From an uncultured Pelagibacteraceae bacterium (GTDB lineage Bacteria; Pseudomonadota; Alphaproteobacteria; Pelagibacterales; Pelagibacteraceae): 64,000 nucleotides of DNA. The stretch spans positions 332,649 through 396,648 of the forward strand of contig CACEBD010000001.1 of NCBI GenBank assembly GCA_902557775.1, read 5' to 3'. The position numbers and the translations under genes were made by a program. Below are positions 8,834 to 17,218 of the stretch, in pieces. The notes under the pieces were generated by a model. That model had not been told where the DNA came from and did no database searches. It worked only from the letters and a program-made list of their open reading frames with translations. Numbering within the stretch: position 1 is the first letter of the stretch; every line of letters begins with the position of its first letter.

Positions 8834-9568
8834 TTAATGGTGTAAATTTAATGCATCGTTTAAGTAGATGCAGGTTAATATTGCAAAAACATATGCTTGT
8901 AAAAATGCTACTAAAATTTCTAAGCCTGTTAATGCTACTGAAAAACTAAGTGGTAACCAACCACCTAATATTCCTAAACTCACAACAAATCCCCCAAAAA
9001 CTTTCAACATTGTATGGCCTGCCATCATATTGGCAAATAAACGAACTGATAAACTTACTGGTCTGCTCAAGTAAGAAATAATTTCAATAATGGTAATTAA
9101 AGGCAATAACACAGCTGGCACACCACTTGGTACAAAAATACTCAAATATTTAAAACCATGTTTAATAAAGCCAATTACAGTTACAGCAATGAATATAAAT
9201 AAAGCCATTATTAGAGTTACTATAATGTGACTTGTGACAGTAAACGAGTATGGCAACATACCTACCATATTGCAAAATAAAACAAACATAAACAAACTGA
9301 ATATGAATGGGAAATAAGGTTTAGCTTTTGAACCAGCCGTATCGCTAATCATCTTTGCTACAAAGGTGTAAAACATCTCAGCAATTAATTGTATTTTGCT
9401 CGGTATAATTTTTTTTTCTTTTGAACCAACGAATAAAAGTAAAATAATTAGTGATGCACTTATAATCATGAACAAACTTGCATTAGTAAAAGATAAATCA
9501 ACACCGGCAATATTAATTTCAGGGCCAATTTTATGGACCGTAAACTGTTGCATAGGGTTGTTTGCCAT
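8834..9568 (-). CDS. atpB: ATP synthase F0 subunit a
   Basis: A 244-residue integral membrane protein that forms the proton half-channels against the c ring. About five to six hydrophobic segments are visible. The essential arginine lies in the conserved helix 'PVSLSVRLFANMMAGH' (near residue 180), and the C-terminal 'LEILVAFLQAYVFAILTCIYL' helix is typical of the family. It lies between atpI and atpE with gaps of 9 and 17 bases. Confidence 0.96.
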   Translation of the reverse strand: MANNPMQQFTVHKIGPEINIAGVDLSFTNASLFMIISASLIILLLFVGSKEKKIIPSKIQLIAEMFYTFVAKMISDTAGSKAKPYFPFIFSLFMFVLFCNMVGMLPYSFTVTSHIIVTLIMALFIFIAVTVIGFIKHGFKYLSIFVPSGVPAVLLPLITIIEIISYLSRPVSLSVRLFANMMAGHTMLKVFGGFVVSLGILGGWLPLSFSVALTGLEILVAFLQAYVFAILTCIYLNDALNLHH

Positions 9569-9577
9569 ATAAGCTTT

Positions 9578-9859
9578 CTAATCCTTTTGCATTTTGTTAG
9601 CTGCCCTAATCACATTTAACATGCCTGCTGCTGCTCCCAAAAAAAAGAAAATTATTATTAACCAAGGTTTAGTATCAAACCAGCTATCTAAAATAAACCC
9701 AATTATTGTCCCAACAGCGACTGCAGCGACTAATTCAGTACCTAATTTAAAAGCATTGCCCAAAAAGGTCCCTTGTTTTTCATTATCATTATCTAACTCT
9801 TTTTTAAGCTTAGATTTTGCAATTTTTAGGCGAGTTTTAAATTCGTCAGGAATAGTCAT
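9578..9859 (-). CDS. atpI: ATP synthase accessory protein I
   Basis: A 93-residue protein with a charged N-terminus and two membrane helices (about residues 32-55 and 63-85, the second holding 'WLIIIFFFLGAAAGMLNVIRAA'). It matches the small AtpI/Fo accessory protein encoded first in alphaproteobacterial F0 operons, thought to help assemble the c ring or handle magnesium. It follows smc by seven bases and precedes atpB. Confidence 0.85.
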   Translation of the reverse strand: MTIPDEFKTRLKIAKSKLKKELDNDNEKQGTFLGNAFKLGTELVAAVAVGTIIGFILDSWFDTKPWLIIIFFFLGAAAGMLNVIRAANKMQKD

Positions 9860-9866
9860 TATATTT

Positions 9867-12311
9867 TTAAGCTACTAATTCTTCTGCTCTTTGTAAATCT
9901 ACAGAAACAAGTTGGCTAACACCTTGCTCTGCCATTGTTACTCCGTAAAGTCTATCCATTCTAGACATTGTTAAAGCGTGATGGGTAATTATTACAAATT
10001 TCGTATTAGTAATTTTAGTCAGATCATCAAGCAACCCACAAAACCTTGTTACATTTGCATCATCTAATGGAGCATCAACTTCATCTAAAACACAAATTGG
10101 AGATGGGTTGACTAAAAATACTGCGAAAACTAATGACAAAGCGGTTAGGGCCTGTTCGCCACCAGAAAGCAGTGTTATTGATTGAAGCCTTTTACCAGGT
10201 GGAGAAACAAACATTTCTAAACCTGCTTCTAATGGATCATCAGAGTCTACCAATTCAATTTTTGCAGTCCCTCCATTGAAAAGTTTTGTATAAACCTCAT
10301 TAAATTTTCTATTAACTTTTGTATAGGCTTCAAGTAAGCGCTCTCTACCTTTTTGATTTAATTCATCTATACTTGTTTTCAATTTTACTATGGCTGAGTA
10401 GAGATCAGCTCTATCGTCTTCCATTTTTTTAATTTCTGTCTCATATTTTTTTGTTTCTTCATCAGCTCTTAAATTAACAGAGCCAAGTGACTCTCTTTGC
10501 TTTTTTGTTTGTTCAATTTTTTCGGTCTGCTCCTCAATACTTGGAAAATTCTCTAATTCCAACTCATTTAGATCTGATTGAGGCAATAATGATGTCTCGC
10601 TATCAATGTTTAATTCATTTTTGACTGAATATAACAAATCTTTTTTTCTGTTTTCAATTCCCTCAACCGTCGCTTCATTTCTAGCCTTATTCTCTTTTAA
10701 TTCAATTAATTTTAACTGAATTTCTCTAAGGTTCTCGTTTATAGCACTATATTTTTTTTCAGCTTGAGATAGTTCGATTGCAATTTCCTCATTTCTTCTT
10801 TTAATATTTTCAAGATTTTGCAGGTTTTGACCTTTTGAAGTAGCAATTCTCTCTGGATTTTTTTGATTTTCACTTATTTCGAATTTAATCTTATTCTTTC
10901 TGTCATTTAACTCTGAAATCATTTTTTCAGAATTTGTTTTTAAATTACGCCAATTTTCTAATTCTACATCAATATTTTTAATTCTTTCTTTTCTTTTTAT
11001 TGAGTCGCTTTCTATAGACTTATTTTTCCCATATTTTTCTGCGTATTTCTCTTGTGAAGAAGTAATTTTTTTTACAAGTTCTTTTAATTCTCTAAAAGAC
11101 TCCTTTGATAGTTTCTTGTTGTTGTCTATATCTCTCTCAATTTGGTCTAAGATATTATTTAATTGATTTTGCAAATTATCTAATTCAGATTTCGATATTT
11201 GAAGTTCCTTTGAAGATTTGTTCTCAACTTCTAATAATTTATTTTCAGTATTTAGAAGATCATTTTTTTCCTTGAAAACTCTTTTCTCGTTAAGATCGGC
11301 ATCAAGTGATATGCTTTTCTCTCTTTCAAGATCGGAGTCAACAGTTTTGATGGACTTTTCTAATTTTTCTTGCAGTGATTTAACTCTTGCTTCTTCCTCA
11401 ACTAAATTTGTCATATCTAAATTCAATTTCTGCAAAGTAGCTGCGCTCTCCATTTTTTTATCTCTTAGGGGTGAAAGTTTTTTATTCTCTTCCTCAAGCA
11501 ATGTATTATTATGATTATAATCAATATTGACTGCGCTTATTTCATCGTCTAATTCACTTAGTTTTTCTTGAATTTGTTTTTTTTCCTTTTCAATTTCGTT
11601 TATTTTTAAAAAATATAACCCTGCTTCAATTTTTTTAATTTGATTGGAAATTTCTTTATATCTAGTTGCTTCCTCTGCTTGTTTTTTAAGATTATCAAGC
11701 TGCTTTTGTTGTTGTCTTTTTAATTCATCCGCTCTTTTCAGGTTATTTTCCGCAGCATTTAATCTTGTCTCCGCTTCTTGTCGTCTAGCATGTATACCAG
11801 AAATACCAGCTGCCTCCTCCAATATGGATTTTCTTTCTATAGGTTTTGCTGTAACCAACTGGCCAATTCTTCCTTGACTAATAAGAGAAGGAGAGTGTGC
11901 CCCAGTTGACAGATCGGCAAAAAAAGTTTGAACATCTCTTGCTCTTACCTCTTTATCATTGATGAAGTATTTTGAGCCTTTATCTTTTTCAATCTTTCTT
12001 TTTACTGATATTTCTTCAAACTCTTTATACTGAACTGGACCAGTTTTTTCATTGTTGTCAAGAAGCAAAGAAACTTCAGAAATATTTTTTGAAGGTCTAT
12101 TAGATGTTCCAGAAAAAATTACATCTTCCATTCCTGAACCTCTTATACTTTTTGCTGAATTTTCTCCCATACACCATCTAAGTGCCTCTACAATATTTGA
12201 TTTTCCACATCCATTAGGCCCGACTATTCCAGTTAGACCTTTTTCGATAAGTACAGTCGTCTTTTCCGAAAAAGATTTAAAACCTGTCATTTCTAAATTT
12301 TTAAATTTCAT
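9867..12311 (-). CDS. smc: Short SMC-family chromosome partition protein without a clear hinge
   Basis: An 814-residue SMC ATPase expected to organise and segregate the chromosome. The N-terminal head has Walker A 'GPNGCGKS' (residues 31-38). The C-terminal head has the signature 'LLSGGEQALTALSL' and Walker B 'PICVLDEVDAPLDDAN'. Between them lies about 480 residues of almost unbroken charged coiled coil. Typical bacterial SMC is about 1150-1200 residues with a globular glycine-containing hinge in the middle; I find no such domain here. The start directly follows the dsbA stop codon in the same frame. RecN and SbcC are less likely because the head motifs match SMC. Confidence 0.9.
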   Translation of the reverse strand: MKFKNLEMTGFKSFSEKTTVLIEKGLTGIVGPNGCGKSNIVEALRWCMGENSAKSIRGSGMEDVIFSGTSNRPSKNISEVSLLLDNNEKTGPVQYKEFEEISVKRKIEKDKGSKYFINDKEVRARDVQTFFADLSTGAHSPSLISQGRIGQLVTAKPIERKSILEEAAGISGIHARRQEAETRLNAAENNLKRADELKRQQQKQLDNLKKQAEEATRYKEISNQIKKIEAGLYFLKINEIEKEKKQIQEKLSELDDEISAVNIDYNHNNTLLEEENKKLSPLRDKKMESAATLQKLNLDMTNLVEEEARVKSLQEKLEKSIKTVDSDLEREKSISLDADLNEKRVFKEKNDLLNTENKLLEVENKSSKELQISKSELDNLQNQLNNILDQIERDIDNNKKLSKESFRELKELVKKITSSQEKYAEKYGKNKSIESDSIKRKERIKNIDVELENWRNLKTNSEKMISELNDRKNKIKFEISENQKNPERIATSKGQNLQNLENIKRRNEEIAIELSQAEKKYSAINENLREIQLKLIELKENKARNEATVEGIENRKKDLLYSVKNELNIDSETSLLPQSDLNELELENFPSIEEQTEKIEQTKKQRESLGSVNLRADEETKKYETEIKKMEDDRADLYSAIVKLKTSIDELNQKGRERLLEAYTKVNRKFNEVYTKLFNGGTAKIELVDSDDPLEAGLEMFVSPPGKRLQSITLLSGGEQALTALSLVFAVFLVNPSPICVLDEVDAPLDDANVTRFCGLLDDLTKITNTKFVIITHHALTMSRMDRLYGVTMAEQGVSQLVSVDLQRAEELVA

Positions 12312-12905
12312 TTAAAGATTTTTTTCTATAGCTTTTTTAAATTTTTTGTAATTAATTTCACCAGAGTATTTCTTTTCATTTATAAATATTGTAGGGGTTG
12401 CTTGTATCTTATATTTTTTTTGGGCTTCAATTCTCTGATTAAGTATTTCATCTTGTGATTTATCATTTTTTAAACAACTATTCATTTTCTCTTCTTTCAT
12501 ATTAAATTCTGTCCCAATTTTTTTGATCGATTCATTTATTCTATTTATATCAGAACCAACTGCCCATGAATTTTGTTTTTTATATATTGTTCCTAATAGT
12601 TCAAATTTTTTTTCTCCTATGGTACTACATCTTAAAATAATTTCTGCATTCAGGGCCGCCAAGTCTAATGGGAATGGATGATGTTCAAATTTGACTAATC
12701 CAACGTCTATGAAATCTTTTTTTAAATCATAATAGATTTCTGAGTGAAAATTAGCACAAGCTGGACAAGTTAATGAAGAAAAAACTTTAACTGTTACTCT
12801 AGCATTTTCATCTCCACTACTTAAAATTTTTCCATGAACATTAACAGAAAAAATTACCAAAATTAAAAACAATGATTTATAAAATATCTTAACTACTTCT
12901 TTCAT
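12312..12905 (-). CDS. DsbA-like periplasmic thiol oxidoreductase
   Basis: A 197-residue thioredoxin-fold protein. An N-terminal signal peptide or anchor (about residues 5-25, 'IFYKSLFLILVIFSVNVHG') suggests export. The redox site is Cys47-Pro-Ala-Cys50, and the facing cis-proline is in 'IQATPTIFIN' near residue 170. It belongs to the DsbA/BdbD-like group (thioredoxin_4), which oxidises thiols in the periplasm or maintains cytochrome maturation. It lies between dciA (overlap 17 bases) and smc, a common alphaproteobacterial neighbourhood. Confidence 0.88.
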   Translation of the reverse strand: MKEVVKIFYKSLFLILVIFSVNVHGKILSSGDENARVTVKVFSSLTCPACANFHSEIYYDLKKDFIDVGLVKFEHHPFPLDLAALNAEIILRCSTIGEKKFELLGTIYKKQNSWAVGSDINRINESIKKIGTEFNMKEEKMNSCLKNDKSQDEILNQRIEAQKKYKIQATPTIFINEKKYSGEINYKKFKKAIEKNL

Positions 12906-13374
12906 TATAAGCCTTTAAAAAATTACTAAGAGAATTCTTAAGTTGATTATTTTCTACTTTTTTTATTTTTTCATCTATTTGTTTAAAATCTTTGATTTTA
13001 GATAAAACTTTATTTCGTTTAATAATTTTGTTTGAGATCACTTTAAGATTAACTTGCTTTATACAGTTGTATCCAAAAAAGCTATTAATTTTGTCAGTAA
13101 TTTCATTTTTCTTATATTCAACATCGAGCTCTTTTCCATGAATTACATTTAGAACTAATGTTCCATCTTTCATCCCTTTTCCCATTTTCACTGTCAAGGG
13201 ATAGCAAGCGTCAGATATTTCCTTGCTTACCATCTTAGTCCAATTATCAACTATATTAAAATAGTTATAACCACCTTTTCTTAGATGTTTTTTAAGCGTC
13301 TTAGGAATTGAACTTGAAAAAGGTCTTAAGCCTTGTATGTAAGTATGCGTTTTATTATTATTTTTGTTATGCAT
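12889..13374 (-). CDS. dciA: DciA-like protein (DUF721), probable replicative helicase loader factor
   Basis: A 161-residue protein of the DUF721 family. The conserved region covers about residues 15-110 and includes 'RPFSSSIPKTLKKHL', a 'W' in 'DNWTKMV' and 'GTLVLNVIHGKELDVEY'. Members named DciA interact with DnaA and DnaB and stand in for DnaC in most bacteria. The start codon is the first methionine; the next one is far inside the domain. Its start codon lies within the palindrome ATGCAT shared with the divergent mutY. Confidence 0.75.
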   Translation of the reverse strand: MHNKNNNKTHTYIQGLRPFSSSIPKTLKKHLRKGGYNYFNIVDNWTKMVSKEISDACYPLTVKMGKGMKDGTLVLNVIHGKELDVEYKKNEITDKINSFFGYNCIKQVNLKVISNKIIKRNKVLSKIKDFKQIDEKIKKVENNQLKNSLSNFLKAYNERSS

Positions 13375-14370
13375 TTAAATTCAACTTTACCAAAAAAAAT
13401 TTTAGCTTGGTATGATAATAGCAAAAGAAATCTACCATGGCGTGTTGGCAAAAAGTCACCTAAAAAGCTGTATTATAGACTGTTGAGCGAGTTTATGTTG
13501 CAGCAAACTCAGGTAAAAACAGTTGTTCCATATTTTTTCAAATTTACAAAAAAATTCAAAACAATGGATGCTTTATCTAAAAGTAACGAAAAAGAAATCT
13601 TAAAAATGTGGGAAGGTCTTGGTTACTATAGAAGAGCAAGAAACCTTTTAGCATGCTGTAAGACTCTCGTAAAAAATCACAAATCAAGACTGCCGAATTC
13701 TATAGTTGAAATTAAAAAACTTCCTGGAATAGGAGACTATACAGCAAATGCTTTATTAGGCCTGGTTTATAATGAACCGAGAATTGCAGTAGATGGAAAT
13801 GTGAAAAGAGTGTTTTCACGAAATTTGAATATCAATGAAAAAAATATAAAATTTGATAAATTAATTGAGAAAAATAAAAAAAAACTTTTTAGCACAAATC
13901 GAAATGCCGATTTCGTCGAAGCTTTAATGGAATTTGGTGCGTTGATTTGTAAACCAAAAGACCCAAAATGTTTTGCTTGTTGTTTGAATAAAACGTGCAA
14001 GTATTTTAAATCTGATAAAAAAATTAAAAACATTAGAAATAAAATGATAAAAAATAAAAATTACGATATTTTTTGTTATATTAATAAAAAAAAACAAATC
14101 GCTTTGACAAAAAATAATCAAATCAGTTTTTTGAAAAATTTCAATTTACCCGAAATCAAAGAAGCAAATAGTTTTACAAAGTACCAAAATTGGAAATTTT
14201 TAAAAAACTATAAAAATTCAATTTCAAATTTAAAATTAAATATTAATCTCTATTATAAATTTTCCAATAAGCTTCCATCAAATTATAATTGGTATTCTTT
14301 AGAAGATAATAAAGAATTTGTTCCAAGTTTTACAAAAAAAATATTAAGACAAGTATCAACTTTATTTTAA
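13369..14370 (+). CDS. mutY: A/G-specific adenine glycosylase
   Basis: A 333-residue base-excision repair enzyme that removes adenine paired with 8-oxoguanine. I choose the ATG at 13369; a TTG at 13333 would extend into dciA and is not needed, since the family starts with 'WYDNSKRNLPWR'. Further support is 'EFMLQQTQV', the helix-hairpin-helix 'LPGIGDYTANAL' with the catalytic Asp in 'VDGNVKRVF', and the iron-sulfur loop C-x6-C-x2-C-x5-C ('ICKPKDPKCFACCLNKTC'). The C-terminal MutT-like recognition domain is short and divergent. Stop overlaps the next start by one base. Confidence 0.95.
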   Translation: MHLNSTLPKKILAWYDNSKRNLPWRVGKKSPKKLYYRLLSEFMLQQTQVKTVVPYFFKFTKKFKTMDALSKSNEKEILKMWEGLGYYRRARNLLACCKTLVKNHKSRLPNSIVEIKKLPGIGDYTANALLGLVYNEPRIAVDGNVKRVFSRNLNINEKNIKFDKLIEKNKKKLFSTNRNADFVEALMEFGALICKPKDPKCFACCLNKTCKYFKSDKKIKNIRNKMIKNKNYDIFCYINKKKQIALTKNNQISFLKNFNLPEIKEANSFTKYQNWKFLKNYKNSISNLKLNINLYYKFSNKLPSNYNWYSLEDNKEFVPSFTKKILRQVSTLF

Positions 14371-15500
14371 TGAAAAAAAAGATAGCAATAATAGGCGCTG
14401 GTATAGCAGGTTTAACTTTCGCGAATCTAATTAAAAAAAATTCTGATTATGAATTTATGTTATATGAAAAACAAGAAAGTTTATCTCTCGACGAAGGATT
14501 TGGAATTCAACTTTCGACAAATAGCGTAAAAATTTTAAACACTATTGGGTTTAATAAAATAGACAAAAGTAAAATTTTTCATCCAATGGGAGTCGATTTT
14601 TATAATATTCAAAATAAAAAAATCTGTGAATTAGATCTCACACAATTTAATACAGAAGAAAAAAAGTATACTACTTTAAAGAGATCTACATTGATTGAAT
14701 TTTTAAAGGATGACGTATACACCCAACATTTAAGATTTGGGAAAAAGATTAAAGAAGTTACTGAGCTAAAGGGGAAAGTTTTTATAAAGTTTGATGATAA
14801 TACAAATGATCTTGTCGACTTAGTTATTGGCGCTGATGGCATATTTTCTAATACTAAAACTTTTTTTGAAAAGAAAAAGAATGAGCCAAAATTTAAAAAA
14901 GCTATAGCCGTAAGAACAATACTAAAAACAAAATCTGAATTAAAGATTGATGAGCAAAGAATAAGTCTCATGATGGGAAAAAATTGCCATATTGTGATTT
15001 ACCCATTAAATCAAAATAAAGAACTTAATCTTGTTTGTATTATAAGAGATAAAAGATATGACCCGGATAATATAAAAACATTGGTTAATAAAGTTGTCAC
15101 TCAAAATTCTAATTTAGAAAAAGTATTTGAAGGAGATTTAAAATCTTGGCCTTTGTATTTTACCCCTAAAATACTTCCGTCTACAAATAGCAAAGTTTTT
15201 TATATTGGAGATGCTTTTAATGGATTTCTACCAACTTTAGCTCAAGGCGCAGGTCAATCGATAGAGAGTGCCCACGAATTATTTAATTTAATCAAAGATG
15301 ATAAAGCAGAAATTCAGAATACTTATTTCAAAGAGAGATCAAGAAGAGCAAAGATAGTAAAGAGAAGATCGAATATTAATTTTTTTAGTTTCCATTTTTC
15401 TAGCTCAATTATGCAAACATTAAGAAACTTTTTCATGAAGTTTCTTGTTAAAAGAAAAAGCTTTGTTAATTCTTATTTAGGAATAGTCTATAAAAATTAA
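14370..15500 (+). CDS. FAD-dependent monooxygenase
   Basis: A 376-residue flavoprotein of the UbiH/salicylate hydroxylase class (PF01494-like). Motifs in order: 'IIGAGIAGLTFANLI' near residue 6, 'VIGADGIFSNT' near residue 153, and 'FYIGDAFNGFLPTLAQGAGQ' near residue 272, the GD motif for FAD ribose. It probably hydroxylates an aromatic or quinone-like substrate. It could serve ubiquinone synthesis but no other ubi hydroxylase gene is nearby, so the substrate is open. It is coupled to mutY, and its stop shares the tetranucleotide TTAA with the convergent ccrM stop. Confidence 0.8.
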   Translation: MKKKIAIIGAGIAGLTFANLIKKNSDYEFMLYEKQESLSLDEGFGIQLSTNSVKILNTIGFNKIDKSKIFHPMGVDFYNIQNKKICELDLTQFNTEEKKYTTLKRSTLIEFLKDDVYTQHLRFGKKIKEVTELKGKVFIKFDDNTNDLVDLVIGADGIFSNTKTFFEKKKNEPKFKKAIAVRTILKTKSELKIDEQRISLMMGKNCHIVIYPLNQNKELNLVCIIRDKRYDPDNIKTLVNKVVTQNSNLEKVFEGDLKSWPLYFTPKILPSTNSKVFYIGDAFNGFLPTLAQGAGQSIESAHELFNLIKDDKAEIQNTYFKERSRRAKIVKRRSNINFFSFHFSSSIMQTLRNFFMKFLVKRKSFVNSYLGIVYKN

Positions 15501-16570
15501 ATTTGTTTGCCTGCAATAAATTTTTGCCTTAAATTATCAATCAGTACGGTCGATCCGTTTAAATTATAATGCCAATAAGTCCAACCATTATAACTTTCTG
15601 CTCCCATTATTTTTGCTGCGATTTTATGTATTGATCCCTCTGTATCCTTATATTTTATACTTCCATCAGCCATTATTTTTGCATTAATCTTCTTCTTTTG
15701 ATCAAACAAAGATGTTCCAGGCTTAATTATTCCCAATTCCACTAGTGAACCAAAAGGTATTCTAGGTTTTGATTTATTATTTTCAATGGTATCTAGGTAG
15801 TCATCAGCTATTGTATCGGTCTTGTTAATTCTTTCTTTAGCTGCAACAAAATATTTTTTATCTTTTTCAATCCCATAATAATTTCTACCTAATTTTTTAG
15901 ATACGACAGCAGTGGTTCCTGTACCTAAAAAAGGATCAAACACAGTGTCACCTTTATTAGTAGTGGCCAATATAATTCTATGAAGTAGGGCTTCTGGCTT
16001 TTGTGTGGAATGTATTTTTTTTCCATTTTTCTTAAGTCTCTCTTTTCCATTACAAATTGGCAATGTCCAGTCCGACCTCATTTGCAAATCATCGTTTAAA
16101 CATTTGAGAGATTGATAATTAAAAGTATATTTTGATTTTTTAGTCTTTGAAGCCCAAATAAGTGTCTCGTGTGCATTAGTAAATCTTGTTCCCCTGAAAT
16201 TAGGCATTGGATTATTTTTTCTCCAAATAACATCGTTAAGCAACCAATAATCTAAATTTTGTAAATGATAGCCTAATCGAAAAATATTATGATAAGAACC
16301 TATTACCCAAATAGATCCATTATCCTTTAAAACTCTTTTGCATTCTGCTAACCAAGATTTACAAAATTCATCGTAATGTTTGAAACTATTAAATTGATCC
16401 CATTTATCATTAACACCATTTACTTTGCTAGAGTCCGGACGTGTTAATTTTTCACCAATTTGCATGTTGTAAGGTGGATCAGCAAAAACTAAATCAAAAG
16501 TTTTGTCTGGAATTTTTTTAAGTTCCTTTAAACAATCACCATTAATAATTTTGTTAGAAAATTTTAACAT
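15497..16570 (-). CDS. ccrM: CcrM-type adenine-N6 DNA methyltransferase (GANTC)
   Basis: A 357-residue beta-class N6-adenine methylase. The catalytic DPPY is at residues 31-34, and the SAM-binding 'DPFLGTGTT' comes later (near residue 217), the motif order of the beta class. A C-terminal domain (about residues 262-357, 'GIIKPGTSLF ... YNGWTYWHYN') matches the RAMA-type domain of alphaproteobacterial CcrM. CcrM methylates GANTC after replication and links cell-cycle genes to the replication fork. No restriction enzyme gene is near, which fits a solitary methylase. Upstream sits an inverted repeat with two GANTC sites. Confidence 0.93.
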   Translation of the reverse strand: MLKFSNKIINGDCLKELKKIPDKTFDLVFADPPYNMQIGEKLTRPDSSKVNGVNDKWDQFNSFKHYDEFCKSWLAECKRVLKDNGSIWVIGSYHNIFRLGYHLQNLDYWLLNDVIWRKNNPMPNFRGTRFTNAHETLIWASKTKKSKYTFNYQSLKCLNDDLQMRSDWTLPICNGKERLKKNGKKIHSTQKPEALLHRIILATTNKGDTVFDPFLGTGTTAVVSKKLGRNYYGIEKDKKYFVAAKERINKTDTIADDYLDTIENNKSKPRIPFGSLVELGIIKPGTSLFDQKKKINAKIMADGSIKYKDTEGSIHKIAAKIMGAESYNGWTYWHYNLNGSTVLIDNLRQKFIAGKQI

Positions 16571-16576
16571 TTTCTA

Positions 16577-16597
16577 GATTCAACTTTAAATTGAATC
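16577..16597. promoter_or_regulatory. Inverted repeat with paired GANTC sites upstream of ccrM
   Basis: Arms GATTCAA (16577-16583) and TTGAATC (16591-16597) are perfect reverse complements around a seven-base centre. Each arm carries one GANTC site, the target of CcrM. The element lies seven bases upstream of the ccrM start codon. In Caulobacter crescentus two GANTC sites in the ccrM leader reduce transcription when methylated; this could be the counterpart. Confidence 0.65.
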
Positions 16598-16648
16598 AAG
16601 GGTCAAACGATTTTAGAAAAAAAATGAGTATTTTTGTGTTTGAGATTC

Positions 16649-17218
16649 TTAACTCGACAATATCTTGTGTATAGGTTTAAAACCTTTTCTATGTTGTGAG
16701 GTTACACCAAACTTTTTTAAACCTTCAAAATGAGCTTTAGTGCCATATCCAAAATTTCTATCCCAGGCATAATTAGAAAATTTTTTAGATAATCTTATCA
16801 TAAACTTATCTCGGTAAACTTTTGCAATAATTGAAGCTGCACTTATGACTTTAATTTTTTCATCTCCATTTATAATTGTTTTATAATTTTTTAAACCCTT
16901 TGGAGCAAAATTTCCGTCTATTAAGGTTAAACCTGGTTTTATTTCAAGCTTTTCAATTGCTCTCCTCATAGATAGTAAAGATGCTTGTAAAATATTTAAA
17001 TTTAAGATTTCTTCAACAGAGGCAATTCCCAGTGCGTAATAAGAATTTTTCTTAATATGTTCTGAAACTTCTTCTCTTTTATTAAATGATATTTTTTTTG
17101 AGTCCTTTAAAAGATTTAGGTTTATACTTTTTTTAAGCACAACAGCAGCAGAAACTACTGGACCCGCAAGGCAACCTCTACCTACTTCGTCTACACCAGC
17201 TGTTATCAATTCTTTCAA
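16649..17218 (-). CDS. rnhB: Ribonuclease HII (TTG start)
   Basis: A 189-residue RNase HII that removes ribonucleotides from DNA and RNA-DNA junctions. The active site opens with 'AGVDEVGRGCLAGPVV' (Asp10, Glu11), with further conserved acidic residues in 'LIDGNFAP' and in the 'KVYRDKFM' helix. The start has to be the TTG at 17218 or a later codon, because the codon just before it is the udg stop in the same frame. TTG then gives the expected length. A 78-base gap separates it from ccrM. Confidence 0.93.
   Translation of the reverse strand: MKELITAGVDEVGRGCLAGPVVSAAVVLKKSINLNLLKDSKKISFNKREEVSEHIKKNSYYALGIASVEEILNLNILQASLLSMRRAIEKLEIKPGLTLIDGNFAPKGLKNYKTIINGDEKIKVISAASIIAKVYRDKFMIRLSKKFSNYAWDRNFGYGTKAHFEGLKKFGVTSQHRKGFKPIHKILSS

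Noticed and set aside
15497..16570. The DNA methylase as part of a restriction-modification system
   Set aside because: No nuclease gene is adjacent, and the domain layout with a C-terminal RAMA-type domain fits the solitary CcrM of Alphaproteobacteria.
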